Shown: one piece after another, positions 33,943-46,400 of the stretch
Layout of the letters: each line of letters starts with the position of its first letter
Position numbering within the stretch: position 1 is the stretch's first letter
Assembly (NCBI GenBank): GCA_029204225.1
Contig: CM055092.1
Coordinates: 75,890,345-75,954,344 of the forward strand
Length of the DNA stretch: 64,000 bases
DNA from: Diphasiastrum complanatum
Lineage: Eukaryota; Streptophyta; Lycopodiopsida; Lycopodiales; Lycopodiaceae
Direction of reading: 5' to 3'
Notes under the pieces: generated by a model
What the model saw: only the letters and a program-made list of their open reading frames with translations
Database searches by the model: none
Told to the model about the DNA's origin: nothing
Made by a program: the position numbers and the translations under genes

Positions 33943-35115
33943 TGTTGGAACAAATGAAAATCTTATTAAAGGATCTCGGATTACTTAGAGAACGGAGATT
34001 GCGAGCTGTTCTTTTGTGTTAAATAAGATTATCAGTGTAGAAGTCTTAGACTGCCATGAAAGAGAGATTGCGGAAACGATTAGGTGTCTGAGACAGCCAT
34101 GCAATCCTCTAATGTTGATAAACTGATATGAAGAGAACGTAGAAACAACTTAGGCATCAGAGACAGCCATACATTTTTTTATAATGATGTTTGCGTAAGA
34201 GGAGTGAGAGTTAATTTCATTCAACATGAATGCAAAGATGTAGAACAGTAGCGAATCCGTATAATAATGTTGTAACACAACAATTAGATCACAATACAAT
34301 TGCACTGATAAGCGCATGATCCTACTTACAGACTCAAATCAATTGATAAAGTTCTGAATATATCTCTCTCTATATAATCACTAACTCTGAGGAGTTAGCT
34401 ACTAGAAGACCCGTTCTGGTCGTTTGATCTCTGCTGGAGTATCCACATGCATTTCCACATGCTTATTTTCTTCTTCAATCGCTCATTTACTTAACAGCTG
34501 GAAGATCTTGTATTATTCTATCTGTGCATTTACAAGATCGCTTAAAAGCTGATTAACTGACTAATTAGAACAGTTATTATTGGAGCATGAAGACATAGAC
34601 AGACTGTACTTGGAATCCCTTGTAAATCTACAGACGGTCGTCGTGACACTCTTTGAAGGCAACTGTCGCCTGTGTAGAATCCCGTGTATTTTTGTAGAGT
34701 GTCGCATTTTTCGCTTTTGTCGCTTGTTAGAAATTGCATGTAAAAATGTAGTGTCGCATTTTTCGCCTTTGTCGCCTGTCATAAATTGCATCTAAAACTG
34801 CAGTGTCACATTTTTCATGAAGCAGTGTCACATTTCTGGAAGTGCCTGAATTGGCCGAAAAATCGAGTTAGCACAAGTGTCGCAAAACACTTAGTTGCTC
34901 AGAATGGCCCGAAGGTTAAAAAGCGACAGCGTCATGTGTCGAGTTTTTTGCCTGTCGAAAATTGCGAAGAAAAATGCAGACTATTGCAACAAACAGTTCA
35001 AATATGATGACTGTTGAAAAACAGTTCATTTTCTGCAGGTTTCATTTGAGAGAGTAAAATTGAGAGAAGGAACGAGGGCAGTTAGAAAGAGTAGGAGTAA
35101 GATTAAACTCCAACA
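33943..35115 (-). repeat. 5' LTR of the minus-strand copia element, 1173 bp
   Basis: On the minus strand it runs TGTTGGAGTTTAATC (35115) to TTTGTTCCAACA (33943), with TGTTGG/CCAACA inverted ends, then the primer-binding site and gag. The short frames inside it have no meaning. It contains a tandem 52-54-bp repeat at 34698-34803. Confidence 0.88.
34698..34825. repeat. Tandem repeat in the LTR (about 2.4 units of 53 bp)
   Basis: GTGTCGCATTTTTCGC, then TTGTCGC and AAATTGCAT occur at 34699 and 34752; a third partial unit starts at 34803 (GTGTCACATTTTTC). Placed in the upstream (U3) part of the LTR, they may be enhancer-type repeats. Confidence 0.8.
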
Positions 35116-35267
35116 GGTGCCTGAGTGCACGGTTGTTCTCCTCATTGTCCCATAAGTAACTACTTGCCTTGAACTCTCCCATATATAAGTTGGGGCTTCT
35201 CTATATCCTCTATCCCCTGGTACCAGTCCTTTTAGGGGTTAGACGGATGGCGGGTGGCTAGGCGTTT

Positions 35268-36485
35268 TGTTGTAAAGCTATCTTTACAAGCTTTACTTCC
35301 GGCGCCATCGGCGCCAGCTATGTCTCCGACGCCAGCAACGCCCTTGCTGCTCCCGGCGCCACTGTGACCAGAATCCAGCCGGCGCCAAGTTCCTATGGCT
35401 GAAAATCTTTGATCGGTTCTAGCGGAGTCCAAAGAGCTCAGATCGATGTGCAATCACCTCACACGATCTAGGCATGATTAAAGGAAGCCTGGGGATCAAT
35501 AAAATCTAGAGAGAGAAAATGACTTTCTAGAAAGAGAAAATCCTAGAGAGAGAAAAACGTGCTTTACCAGCTTGGGTAGAGTGCTTGGTATGAGGGGGGG
35601 TGCCGAATCACACCAATACTATAGGGGAGTGCGGGTTGCGACTCAGGGCGAGCTCCAACCAAGTCTCAGCCTCCCTTGCTGGAATGTTGTCATGGCTCTC
35701 GCCTTGGCATGCTAGCGCCCCGGAGACCAGGGTCGGTCACACACTTGAAATTTAACTTTCTCAGATTTATCAATAAAGTGGGATTTTCCTCAAACTGACT
35801 CTGATTACCTTCTGGGTTTCAGTGTTCGGTAAAAGCGCCAGTTGTAAGGCCGCTTTCAAAATTTTTAACTTGGCACATAGCTGAGGGTCGTATCTCGGGA
35901 CGCCAGCGGTATGCCGTCGGGACCATTCGGTCCGTGGCGCCAGCGGTATGCTGTCGGGACCATTTGGTCCAGGAACTGGTTGTTTCCATATCTGTCGTGG
36001 CTTGTGGTTCTGAGTGTTCCTTGCATGAACGTGAATGGGTTAAGCTCTTGGGGAACGGGCTCTAACCTGTCGGCTGAGTTGGATGGCTTGCTTAGGTGGA
36101 TGTTACCTGTTTATGGCTGTCCAGTCTGGCGTGGCGCCAGGTTGGCTTCCAGCACTCGTGACGAAGCTTTCAGTTGGTTAAGTCTGATGTAAGTCAGACC
36201 GCTTGCTTGGAATGGATGTTACTCGTTTGTAACGAAGCTTCGAGTTGGTTAAGTTTGATGTATGTCGGGCGGCTTGCTTGGAGGGAAGTCACCCACATCG
36301 GGACCCCCGATCTGGCATGGCGCCAGGTTGGATCTCAATGTTGGTTTTCGGAACTTCAAATTGGTTAAGTCTGATCGTTGTTGGCGAGTTGGCTGCTTGT
36401 ATGTCAAGTGGGTTTGGATGGCAAGAGTTGAAGGCTGGGAAGCTAAGTCGTGGTTCCCGGCTCCCTTTGGGATGCCTGCGCTACA
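35268..36485 (+). repeat. 5' LTR of the 5-kb element
   Basis: TGTTGTAAAGC to GATGCCTGCGCTACA. It has five GGCGCC sites within 35309-35390 and others later, a GAGAGAAAA cluster (35508-35554), and three imperfect repeats of GTTGGTTAAGT(C/T)TGAT at about 36173, 36243 and 36360. Frames such as 35911-36192 recur in the other LTR and have no domain. Confidence 0.93.
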
Positions 36486-36487
36486 TG

Positions 36488-36500
36488 TGGTATCAGAGCC
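36488..36500 (+). other. Primer-binding site of the 5-kb element
   Basis: TGGTATCAGAGCC two bases after the LTR end; initiator-Met tRNA type. Confidence 0.92.
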
Positions 36501-36574
36501 GACTGGCCGGTCAGCTATGCGGATCTCACGGAAATGGTCACAGTTTGGGGTTCATCAAGACAACTGTTGTGCAA

Positions 36575-36965
36575 GGTGTTGCCCACAGTGTAAGCACGGG
36601 TGCGTCCACGGTCGGGGTGGTCGGCAGAACGGGGGACTTGATGAGTCAAGGTGCTGCCCTTGAGGTGTAAGCACGGTCAGTTCTCGCGGTTCGGGCCTGG
36701 CGTTGTCTGCACGTAGGACGGATGAGGCAAAGTGTTGCCTAGGGAGGTGAAAGCACGGTCTGTACCTTGTGGGGTGCGGGGCGACATATTCGAACTGTAC
36801 GGGTTAACCATTGATACAGAGATGCTGCTCGAATTCGGGTGTAAAGCACGGGTGGTTAGCTGCCGGTGCGGGATAGCTGCCGATCGTTTAGCTATAAGGG
36901 CTATCGACCAAAAAGTGGTGGGGCGTGACTGAGGCAATGTGCTGCTTAATGGTGAAAGCACGGAT
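36575..36965 (+). repeat. Five spaced leader repeats ending AAGCACGG
   Basis: AAGCACGG lies at 36592, 36669, 36751, 36844 and 36956 (spacing 77, 82, 93, 112). Four of the five are preceded by a GGCAA-GTG-TGC-type block (for example CAAGGTGCTGCC, GGCAAAGTGTTGCC, GGCAATGTGCTGC). The repeats start about 75 bp after the primer-binding site. Confidence 0.75.
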
Positions 36966-37240
36966 AGTTGGAGGGGTGTCCTATGTGGGCTGATTCCGTG
37001 ATCGATTTGTATGAGCGCGGCCAGGCAAAGGTCCGTTGGCAGGACCATCTCAAAGGGGGACCTTGTCTTTGTTACTTGTTAGTAAACCTGCCTGAGTGTC
37101 TTACTTGTACATATCCGTGGTGAGTCTTAGTACTCGTGCTTTGCCTGGTTTGCATGATTGCTTGTGATACAAGGAGCTGATGGCTCGAGAAGGAACCTTT
37201 TCTTTTGAAGGCTGATACCATCAAACAAAGAGGACTACAG

Positions 37241-37742
37241 AATCTGTGGGGCGGATTTGCAGTTCAAGTACTCACACGTGAACGACAACGAAACGACTCA
37301 ATGTTTGCAAAGGATGGATGGCTAGCCTGTTTCTTGGGTTAGTTTTCATTTGCGACAACGCCCACCAGACGCAAGCAGGAAGTCAAAAGTTGGAAAGGGC
37401 CATTTCAGGGGAGATCTTCTATGGAGCAGTTGGTCTTCATTTTGGGACGGCCACCTTCGAAACTGAAACTCACTGGGCATGGGCGATATCCAAAATCTGT
37501 GCGGCGGATTTGCAGTTCAAGTACTCGCACGTGAACGACAACGAAATGACTCGATATTTGCAAAGGATGGATGGCTAGCCTGTTTCTTGGGTTAGTTTCA
37601 TTTGCGACAACACCCACCAGACGCAAGCAGGAAGTCAAAAGTTGGAAAGGGCAATTTCAGGGGAGATCTTCTATAGCAGTTGGTCTTCATTTTGGGACGG
37701 CCACCTTCGGAACTGAAACTCACTGAGCATGGGTGATATCCA
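37241..37742 (+). repeat. 253-bp tandem duplication in the 5-kb element
   Basis: Units 37241-37493 and 37494-37742 share GCGGATTTGCAGTTCAAGTA, CAAAGGATGGATGGCTAGCC and GGGACGGCCACCTTCG with few differences. The frame 37318-37578 crosses the units and is not a known protein. Confidence 0.9.
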
Positions 37743-39075
37743 GTATCAGTTGGGTTTTTCCTCAAAGGGGAAAAGACTAGGATCCTCTTCAGAGATTGGC
37801 AACAAGTTGGATCGAGCCATAATCCTAGCAGATGGGAAGCAAAGTGTTGGAAAGGCTTTTTGTCCGAAGAACTCTACTCTAAGTCCAATCAGCTGATTTA
37901 TTAAGTGGAGGGGAACTATCACACACACCTCTCTCTTGGGGCAAATTTTGAATGAAAGTTGATCAAAATGGGGGCAAATTCAAGGTGACCTAGCCATACT
38001 CACACGAGGAGACTGGCGAACTTTGGACCTAATAAGTTGACAAGTTTTTGTTGTGGAAAGGAAAGTTTGTTATAGGCTTTCTCTGGACCAGCAATGATGA
38101 GGAAACATATGAGTACGCTGGCTTGTGTTACGTGTAAGGCAGCTGACCAATGAAGGAACTGTGAAAGTTGAGTCTTGCATGAGAGACTTGGTATTTCGAA
38201 CGGACGCTAAGGGACAGTTCGCGTTAAGATCGGATTACTGCAAACTCTGGGTGCATGTTTCTGATTCAAAGAGAGCTACTTGAAGCCAAGCTCGATGTAC
38301 ACTTCTTGTTTTTACTGTGAGGCAACTAACCAGTGATGGAATTGTGAAAGTCAAGTTTTGCGCGACGGACATGGTGCTTCAAACAAACGCGAAGAGATAG
38401 TTCGGATGCGGATCAAACTGGTGCGACCCTTTGGCTTTCCACGAGGTCAATGGTTACATTTGGGCTGATTCAAAGAGCTACTTCAAGCTAAGTGAGAGGT
38501 ACATTGCGGAGTACTCAATCTTTGCCTACCTTAAAGAGCCAAGATGGAAAAGTATCAAGATCAGGCTGGGACAAGGAGAGAAATCAAAGTGCAGAAGCAA
38601 CAAGGCACAGAGTGGACCATAAAGTGGGCAATCAAACGATAAATCCTTTGGCTCAGGGAGCCTTGATACCTGTGCGGAACTGAACAAATCTGGAGCTCAG
38701 GGAGCTCAACACAAAGTGCATCAAGGACAAATCAGGAGCTCAAAGGAGTTCCAAAGTCGAAAGTCAGAAGCGACAGGGGCGAACATTTCAAAGAAAGGCC
38801 TCTGTCACCAGTTAATAAGGTTCTCGGGTTTTACGAAAGCGATATCAAATCTACGCTTTTCCCAGACAAAGATATATTTTCAACTTATGTAATTTTTCAG
38901 TACAAAGAGCTGAGCCTCCGACTTGTGGTGTGCCAGCTTCAATGTTAATAAAAAGTAGCCAGTAAATTGAGTACTGTGCCAAGTACCTTAAATGTATAGT
39001 TATTTTAATTGGGAGACACCTTTACTTTAATCTGACATCTGATGAGGACATCAGATTTTATAAAGGTGGGGTAGA
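37743..39075 (+). other. Remaining internal region of the 5-kb element
   Basis: No coding domain. A weak ~187-bp internal duplication is visible: TGTGAAAGTTGAGTCTTGC at about 38160 against TGTGAAAGTCAAGTTTTGCG at about 38347. It ends with the polypurine tract. Confidence 0.6.
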
Positions 39076-40294
39076 TGTTGTAAAGCTATCTTTACAAGCT
39101 TTACTTCCGGCGCCATCGGCGCCAGCTATGTCTCCGGCGCCAGCAGCGCCCTTGCTGCTCCCGGCGCCACTGTGACCAGAATCCAGCCGGCGCCAAGTTC
39201 CTATGGCTGAAAATCTTTGATCGGTTCTAGCGGAGTCCAGAGAGCTCAAATCGATGTGCAATCACCTCACACGATCTAGGCATGATTAAAGGAAGCCTGG
39301 GGATCAATAAAATCTAGAGAGAGAAAATGACTTTCTAGAAAGAGAAAATCCTAGAGAGAGAAAAACGTGTTTTACCAGCTTGGGTAGAGTGCTTGGTATG
39401 AGGGGGGGGTGCCGAATCACACCAATACTGTAGGGGAATGCGGGTTGCGACTCAGGGCGAGCTCCAACCAAGTCTCAGTCTCCCTTGCTGGAATGTTGTC
39501 ATGGCTCTCGCCTTGGCATGCTAGCGCCCCGGAGACCAGGGTCGGTCACACACTTGAAATTTAACCTTCTCAGATTTATCAATAAAGTGGGATTTTCCTC
39601 AAACTGACTCTGATTACCTTCTGGGTTTCAGTGTTCGGTAAAAGCGCCAGTTGTAAGGCCGCTTTCAAAATTTTTAACTTGGCACATAGCTGAGGGTCGT
39701 ATCCCGGGACGCCAGCGGTATCCCGTCGGGACCATTCGGTCCGTGGCGCCAGCGGTATGCTGTCGGAACCATTTGGTCCAGGAACTGGTTGTTTCCATAT
39801 CTGTCGCGGCTTGTGGTTCTGAGTGTTCCTTGCATGAACGTGAATGGGTTAAGCTCTTGGGGAACGGGCTCTAACCTGTCGGCTGAGTTGGATGGCTTGC
39901 TTGGGTGGATGTTACCTGTTTATGGCTGTCCAGTCTGGTGTGGCGCCAGGTTGGCTTCCAGCGCTCGTGACGAAGCTTTCAGTTGGTTAAGTCTGATGTA
40001 AGTCAAACCGCTTGCTTGGAATGGATGTTACTCGTTTGTAACGAAGCTTCGAGTTGGTTAAGTTTGATGTATGTCGGGCGGCTTGCTTGGAGGGAAGTCA
40101 CCCACATCGGGACCCCCGATCTGGCATGGCGCGAAGTTGGATCTCAATGTTGGTTTTCGGAACTTCAAGTTGGTTAAGTCTGATCGTTGTTGGCGAGTTG
40201 GCTGCTTGTATGTCAAGTGGGTTTGGATGGCAAGAGTTGAAGGCTGGGAAGCTAAGTCGTGGTTCCCGGCTCCCTTTGGGATGCCTGCGCTACA
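39076..40294 (+). repeat. 3' LTR of the 5-kb element
   Basis: Near-identical copy of 35268-36485 with about 20 substitutions and one extra G in a G run. Confidence 0.93.
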
Positions 40295-40674
40295 CGTTTG
40301 GGGGTGGGATCCCAGTACGTGGCTCGCATGGGTGCATGTGTGTGAGTGGCCCTGTGGCCCACATTCTTAACATGGTATCAGAGCCAATGGGAGGTTCCTT
40401 TGCATGTGCTTGCTTGAATGGTGGTGTTGCGAGACTGTTGTCAAGCCACGCTCAGGCTGTGTGCGCCTGCCTGCATGAAGGTGCCTGAGTGCACGGTTGT
40501 TCTCATTATCCCATAAGTAACTGCTTGTCTTGAACTCTCTCATATATAAGTTGGGACTTCTCTATATCCTCTTTTGGGGGTTAGACGGATGGCGGGTGGT
40601 GCCAGGGTGAGATCCGAGTACGCAGCTCGCGTGTGTACCTGTGTGTCTGGCCCTTGCGGCCCACATTCTTAACA

Positions 40675-43456
40675 TGGCTGAGCTGCTGTCTGTAGCGCAT
40701 TGCACTTAGGTACTGTAAGTTCTTTTGCTTATTGTAATCTTGTCTGTTGAGGTGATGATTCCCTTACTTACTGGTGTACTTGTGGCGCTGCTCGTTGTGG
40801 AGCTTGCAGTCTTTCCAACCCAGTCCTTTGTGACAGCATTCTGAGATCCATGTTGAGCATTAAGCATCAGATGGTATTGTTGTGGAGCACAGTCTATGTG
40901 TCTCAAAATTGTGTGATTGAGCGTAGCTATTGCACTTCTGGTTCTACTTCTACTGGTACTTCTTAAAGGAGTATAATCCGATTCATGACCATATTTCAAC
41001 TCACAAATGAATTTCTGTAGTCCATTTTCAAACAGAGACAAGGTGCCTTGATTTTCTTAGCAAAGTTTTGTCAGGTGCCACTTCCATGATAGCGGACGTT
41101 GCAGTCACGCATAATATGCTAGTTTTTTAGCAAACATATGAGGACGCTAAACTCATGTGTAGCCATATGGTCAGTATGGGGAACTCATGACTAGAATTTC
41201 CAGGTGCGCAACACATGCATCTGTCATCAGACTGGCAGATCTTCCTGAACTTGTTCAACATTTCAGTTGGATCACCAAATGCATATCGGGTAGGCTCCAT
41301 AAGCTCTACTTCCCTACATCAGCTTTGACCTTAGCTACAACTGCAGAGGTAATTTCCAAGGAATTTGATCTCCTGATGGTTGGCTTCCATCGCTTACGCT
41401 ACTTAGAGCATATTACGCTTCCATCCTTCTTTGCTTTGTCTTCGTCTTCAGAAAACTTGCAATGTATCACTACATCTACTCTTTGCGAAAACTCCAACTT
41501 TTAAGATTCCCACGTCCCTTGCTCGTTGGCCTACACGCAAAAGTACATCTTCAACCAAGTTTGTTATACATGGCCTTGTTAACTTGATTCTCTCTCTATA
41601 GGACAGAGATGTCATTGATGACATGCGACCAATTGATGTACCTGAACAAGATCATGATGATGAAGATAACACATTTTCAAAAAATGTGCATGTTTAACAA
41701 GCAAATGATAATATTGATTGTGATGCATCATCACCAGATGGATCTACATCACATGATTGAGCTTCTTGATTGTTCTCATCATCACCATTGCCATCAACTT
41801 GTGAAGATCTACTTCTTAATAAAGAAGCCATAGGAGATATATGGGTAGAATATTTAGAGATGAACTCGTTTGGTTTGGCAGATTTTGTCACATGATGATG
41901 TGATAAATGATATCGATGAACTAGATGAATAAGTGATACAAAATGATGTATTGCAACTTATTATACTATTAGTTACATTGCTCACATATGCAACTGTACT
42001 TTATTATTTGATTAATCGACATCAAACAAAAACTCGACGTTATATGTTAGAACACAAATATGTGAGCATGATATTGTTATGAAACATCATTTTCTATTTT
42101 CACTTGTGTATATGGCCCCTAATGTTGATAGAAAATCAAATTCAATGTGTTGATAAAGAATTGTTTTCAAAAATACCATCCATTTCTATTTTATAACATT
42201 CAGAGGCTTATATCTATGTGCTCAACTTTCATCAGCCTAGGTATCACCTTCAGTTAGCAGAGTAATTTAAAACGTCCCAGACCTCGTAGTAACCCTCGTT
42301 ATAAACCTCAAAAAGCAGAATAATTTTGGGGGTTTTCAAATATTTGGGACCCCCGATATAATCCTCTTAAAAGAGAATTTATGTTTACGAGACTGATCCG
42401 AGACTCGAGAGTCCAACTTCCCCCGCGTCCCATATTCGATTCTATCTTTCAAAAAAGTGCTCAAAAAAAGCGTTGAAAATCGCGCTTCTTTTTGTATTGA
42501 TTACTAATTGTTTCCATAAGTGAATTGAATTTTGTGTGACCTTTCCACTAAGTCATCCTACCATAAAAATGGCTCCGCTTGCAACCTAACGGGCTCGAGC
42601 AAGATTCCAAGAGAGGTATTGGAAAATAAATTCCTCCATGCATAATTTATTTTGAAAAAGAAAGAGATACATCACCAATACAATTTTTTTAATTCTACCC
42701 TGTAAATATGGAGCACCTATATGCAAACAAGTCATGAATCATGTCGAGCTTGTACAAGTACAAGATTCGTTGTGAATAACCTGTTAATAGAATTTTCAGT
42801 GTGAAAAGCTCAAAGCATAGAAGATGGGCTTTACATTGACTCTACGTTGACTGATTCCCAATACATCAATCATAAGCGAGCTCAAAAGACATTTGATTCA
42901 GAGTTTATGATTCGTAAAATCAATTTTAACATTTTTATGAAAGAAATGCAGGAGCCTCACAAAACGTAATCTATGGGGCAAAATTTTGTGTCAAGTTTGT
43001 TTTTACATACTCCTGGCACTGGAAAGATGCACATAAAATTTTTTTACCTATTTTTACATGCACCTTCCGCCCAAAAGTTGCCTATAAAAAAAATTTACAA
43101 GAAAAAAAAATGGATTTCACGTTAAGGAAATACATCTCCTCGGGCGTTCCACTAGGGAAGGCCGTGCGCCTTGTACCTAGAACAAGGACTTGAGGGAACA
43201 TCGGATCACCACAAAAAACTAGAAGGAATACAACCACGGATGTTCATTGGATGTCTTTTAAATTTAAAATACGTGCATTTTTGCACAAACCGCATATTAT
43301 TTAGTTACGAAGGTGAGTCCATTCAACTGGCAGGTTGAAAATGCTCATGCTTTAGTGGACCGGACTACACTCTCAAGAGATCCCATATAGATAACTGAAT
43401 CCACCACTCTAAAACATAGAAACCAGTGCATATACTTCTCCCTGACAGTAAACATA
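40675..43456. other. Intergenic region, no supported gene
   Basis: The frames 40706-41041 (minus), 41187-41504 (plus) and 41609-41833 (plus) show no known domain. An acidic frame-broken stretch (about 41605-41930) with repeated GATGATGA could be gene debris. From 43440 downward the sequence is the 3' flank of the coiled-coil gene, whose 3' UTR and poly(A) site should lie around 42.9-43.4 kb. Confidence 0.5.
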
Positions 43457-46400
43457 CTACCTTCGAAAAATGACTTCTGTTCCCTTTTTATCCAGATAGC
43501 TGCTCATTGGCGCATAAGGAAAAGGTGTATGTTGTGGTGTGATAGCAGATCCAGTAGTCAAGGGATAATGTTTAAAATTGCTGACAACAGCTGGGCTAGA
43601 CGAAGGAAACTTGTTAATAGTATGTCCAGTAGCTAAGCTATGAAAGTTGGGGCTTTTAAAATCCTTGAAAAGCCCAACTTTAAACTCATCATTTAGTCTC
43701 GGTACAGGATAACCCAAAGGTGGAATGAGAGGAATGTTTCTTTCCGAAGGATCATTGTTGTCTTGGTTGGAATAAACTCTTGGATTGACTACTATTTGAA
43801 AGTCTTCATTCCGAGCATTGACATTCTTTGGAAAAATCTGACGCTGATCAATAGATTCCCGTATTTGTTCCTTGGCAAGCCTTAATGCCATCAAAACGTT
43901 TTGTACCCTCTCGCTCGTAACATGTACGTGAGACTGACTACTAGTAAACTGTGCAGTACATGGTTCATAGCTATGATGCTTGGATACAGGCACAGAATTA
44001 GGAGCCCCATTGATTTCCCTCCTGTGATTGTGATGACCAGATTTCTCTTTACAAGTGATTGATTCTTCGTATAGCAGTCTCTGGTTATTTCTTGCTTCTT
44101 TATGAGGTAAAAATGGGTTACAAAGTGGTTGAACCTGTAGATTAAGTTGATCTTGATGAACTGAAGGTTTTCCTGTTCCTTGCTTATTTCCACCTGCTAC
44201 AATCTCAGGGAGTTGGGCTCTATTTATCACATCTTTGTAGAGGTTATCCAAGTTACCAGGCTTCCAATGATGTTCATCATTTTCTTCTGCATAGCATCCA
44301 AAAGGTAGTCGAAACTCCATCTGCTTAGACTTTCTGTAAATGTGGGAGGTACTGGAGTTGCAAAAGGAATCTAGAACATGCTTACTATGCACTTTATGTC
44401 TTTGCAAATCTGCTTTTAAAAATACACCAGTGCATGTACGACCCTGTGTCAACTTTTCTGCCAATGTTTCTTTTCCGATGCCTCCCTTTCTAGCCACCAC
44501 ACTGCCGTTGCTAAAAGAATCGTCAAGAATTCTGCTGTAGGTCTTCCGATTGAATCCATTCCGGTGAGAGGCATCAGAAGAACAGTCAGCTGATAGTCGT
44601 ACGATCCCTTTTCGTTCATCACCTGGAGTGTCATCTGTGCAGTATTTCACTTCTGTGGTTGCACATGTGGCGTCTGCCTCCACTTGCAGTGGCATATAAC
44701 TGCCCAAATGCTTACCTTCCTGTGCCAGGCATAGATCTTTAGACTGGCTGCCAGACGAAGTATAATGATTAGTGTCAAGTGCGGCATTGCTGACAGAAAG
44801 TAATTTACATTCACAGTCGATCACATCAACCGGGGTGTCCATTACAAGTTCATTCCTATCATTTGCAAGATGCGAAAGGGGCATAGAAGCTTTGTCTTTA
44901 TGTGCCAACACATCTGTTGCCATTCCTACTCCTGAATTATTTAATTCAAACTGCTTTTCTGGAATATGGGTCTTGTACTCCTGGACACATTGAAAACCTT
45001 GTATGGTTCTAGTAACCTTAGATGGTTTATCGGTCATTCTTTCAAAAGATTGCCGTTCTTGACCGAAAATGGATGAACTATTTTCATCAGAATTTTGTGT
45101 TCGGAGAGACGAATAAAACACTGCCTTCTGATTTTTTGTTACTGGTTCCTGCATAATGACAAACTTTTAGCTAGAGATTGGAGCTAAATATGCTCTGTCC
45201 TCTTCTAGCAATGGATGAATAATGAAGATCTACCCAAAAATCTGTTGCAACTTACAAGATATCCAGGTACCTGGAGTTGTAAGGAGTTAAGCTCAGAGTC
45301 AAATCTCTCTTTCTGTACATGGAGCATAGACTTTGGTGCAGTACTCAGCTTGCATGAAGAAGTACTACTTTCTGAAGTGTTCATCGGAAAATCACACTGC
45401 AAATATGTCCTCTGCAAGGTTTGAGTTTATATAATCAGAATAGCAACGTCTAAGTTATCCAGTGAGATCAAAAGCTGTTCAGAAAGAGTAGACAATAAGT
45501 TTGTGACGTAGGTAATGAGAAAAAGATTTTCTCAACACTCCAAACACGCAGACTATCTGGAGAGCAAAAGTGTCCTTATCAACAACAAAAGTCAGGCTAC
45601 AAGTTTCTAAAGTGATTGAATAACGAAGTGAACAGCAAAAGATAGACCAAGTAAGACTCATTCAAACCTGCTCTGAGGTACTTCTCAAAGGAGCCAGTTG
45701 CTTCCATACCATCTGCACATTTTCCTGAGACTGCCTCAATGCATTAAATTCTTTCGTATGTTCCAAAAGCTTCTTGACTTCTTTAACAACTTGGCTTTGT
45801 TGGGCATTTTGACGGAAATTTGTCTTCAACTTTTGTTCAGCTAGAAGCTCTGTGGAGCTTGTATCGCACAAGTGGGCCTCCAAGTCAACAAATGCATGTC
45901 TTTGTAGCAGATCAGCCGAAGAATGGGAATCATCCTTCTCAGAAGAGTATTGCTTCATCTTGCCAACAACATCTCCAGTGTCTGGTTGTCCACGATCAGT
46001 CCAACCATTTTCAGAAGAACTTCTAGATTTACCATCAAGCATGCTAACACCATTTACCCATTCAGAAATATCTGAACTATCCGGTCCCTGTTGATTCTCA
46101 TTCTCAGAGGGGCATACTATAATTTTATGTTTGCCATCCAAGCACTCCACCATCTGCTCTTCATTAGCCAACCTGCAACAAATGAATAAAATGAAGCCAT
46201 CAACAGGGGAACATGGTACATCTTTTTCCTTCAGATGGACAACGTTAGGGGTTGCAATCACATTACCCACTTCTTATTTGCGAACAAAAACTATCACATT
46301 CCCTACCACGGTGGAATAAATTTGACTAACTTCCATTGTGTCAGGTCATGGATGTCACCAAGGACGAGGCGTGATTTTGTTAACCACTTGCAACATCTAG

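Larger units (their letters stand above)
35268..40294 (+). mobile_element. Intact-looking 5.03-kb non-autonomous LTR retrotransposon (LARD-like)
   Basis: Two LTRs of 1218 and 1219 bp (35268-36485, 39076-40294), primer-binding site at 36488, polypurine tract AAAGGTGGGGTAGA immediately before 39076, and the 5-bp target duplication CGTTT at 35263-35267 and 40295-40299. The internal 2.59 kb has no gag, protease, RT or integrase motif in any frame. LTRs differ at about 20 positions, mostly transitions, so the insertion is young compared with everything around it. It is much GC-richer than its neighbours. It would need proteins of an autonomous partner, which is not in the window. Confidence 0.93.
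35118..40674 (+). mobile_element. TRIM-like miniature LTR element, split by the 5-kb insertion
   Basis: Left LTR 35118-35267 plus 40300-40372 (223 bp without the insertion), primer-binding site TGGTATCAGAGCC at 40373-40385, only about 110 bp of internal DNA, and right LTR 40482-40674 (193 bp). Both LTRs begin TGCCTGAGTGCACGGTTGTT, share CATATATAAGTTGG (TATA) and GGTTAGACGGATGGCGGGTGG, and end CCCACATTCTTAACA. It has no coding capacity. LTRs differ widely, so it is much older than its insertion. A target duplication could not be found: the left end touches the LTR at 33943-35115 after two bases. Confidence 0.82.

Noticed and set aside
35911-36663. Frames of 93-141 aa in the LTRs of the 5-kb element
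   Set aside because: Equivalent frames in the second LTR change length and ends; no domain; GC-rich DNA makes chance frames long.
37318-37578. 86-aa frame in the 253-bp tandem repeat
   Set aside because: It spans the repeat unit, is broken in the second unit, and has no similarity to gag.
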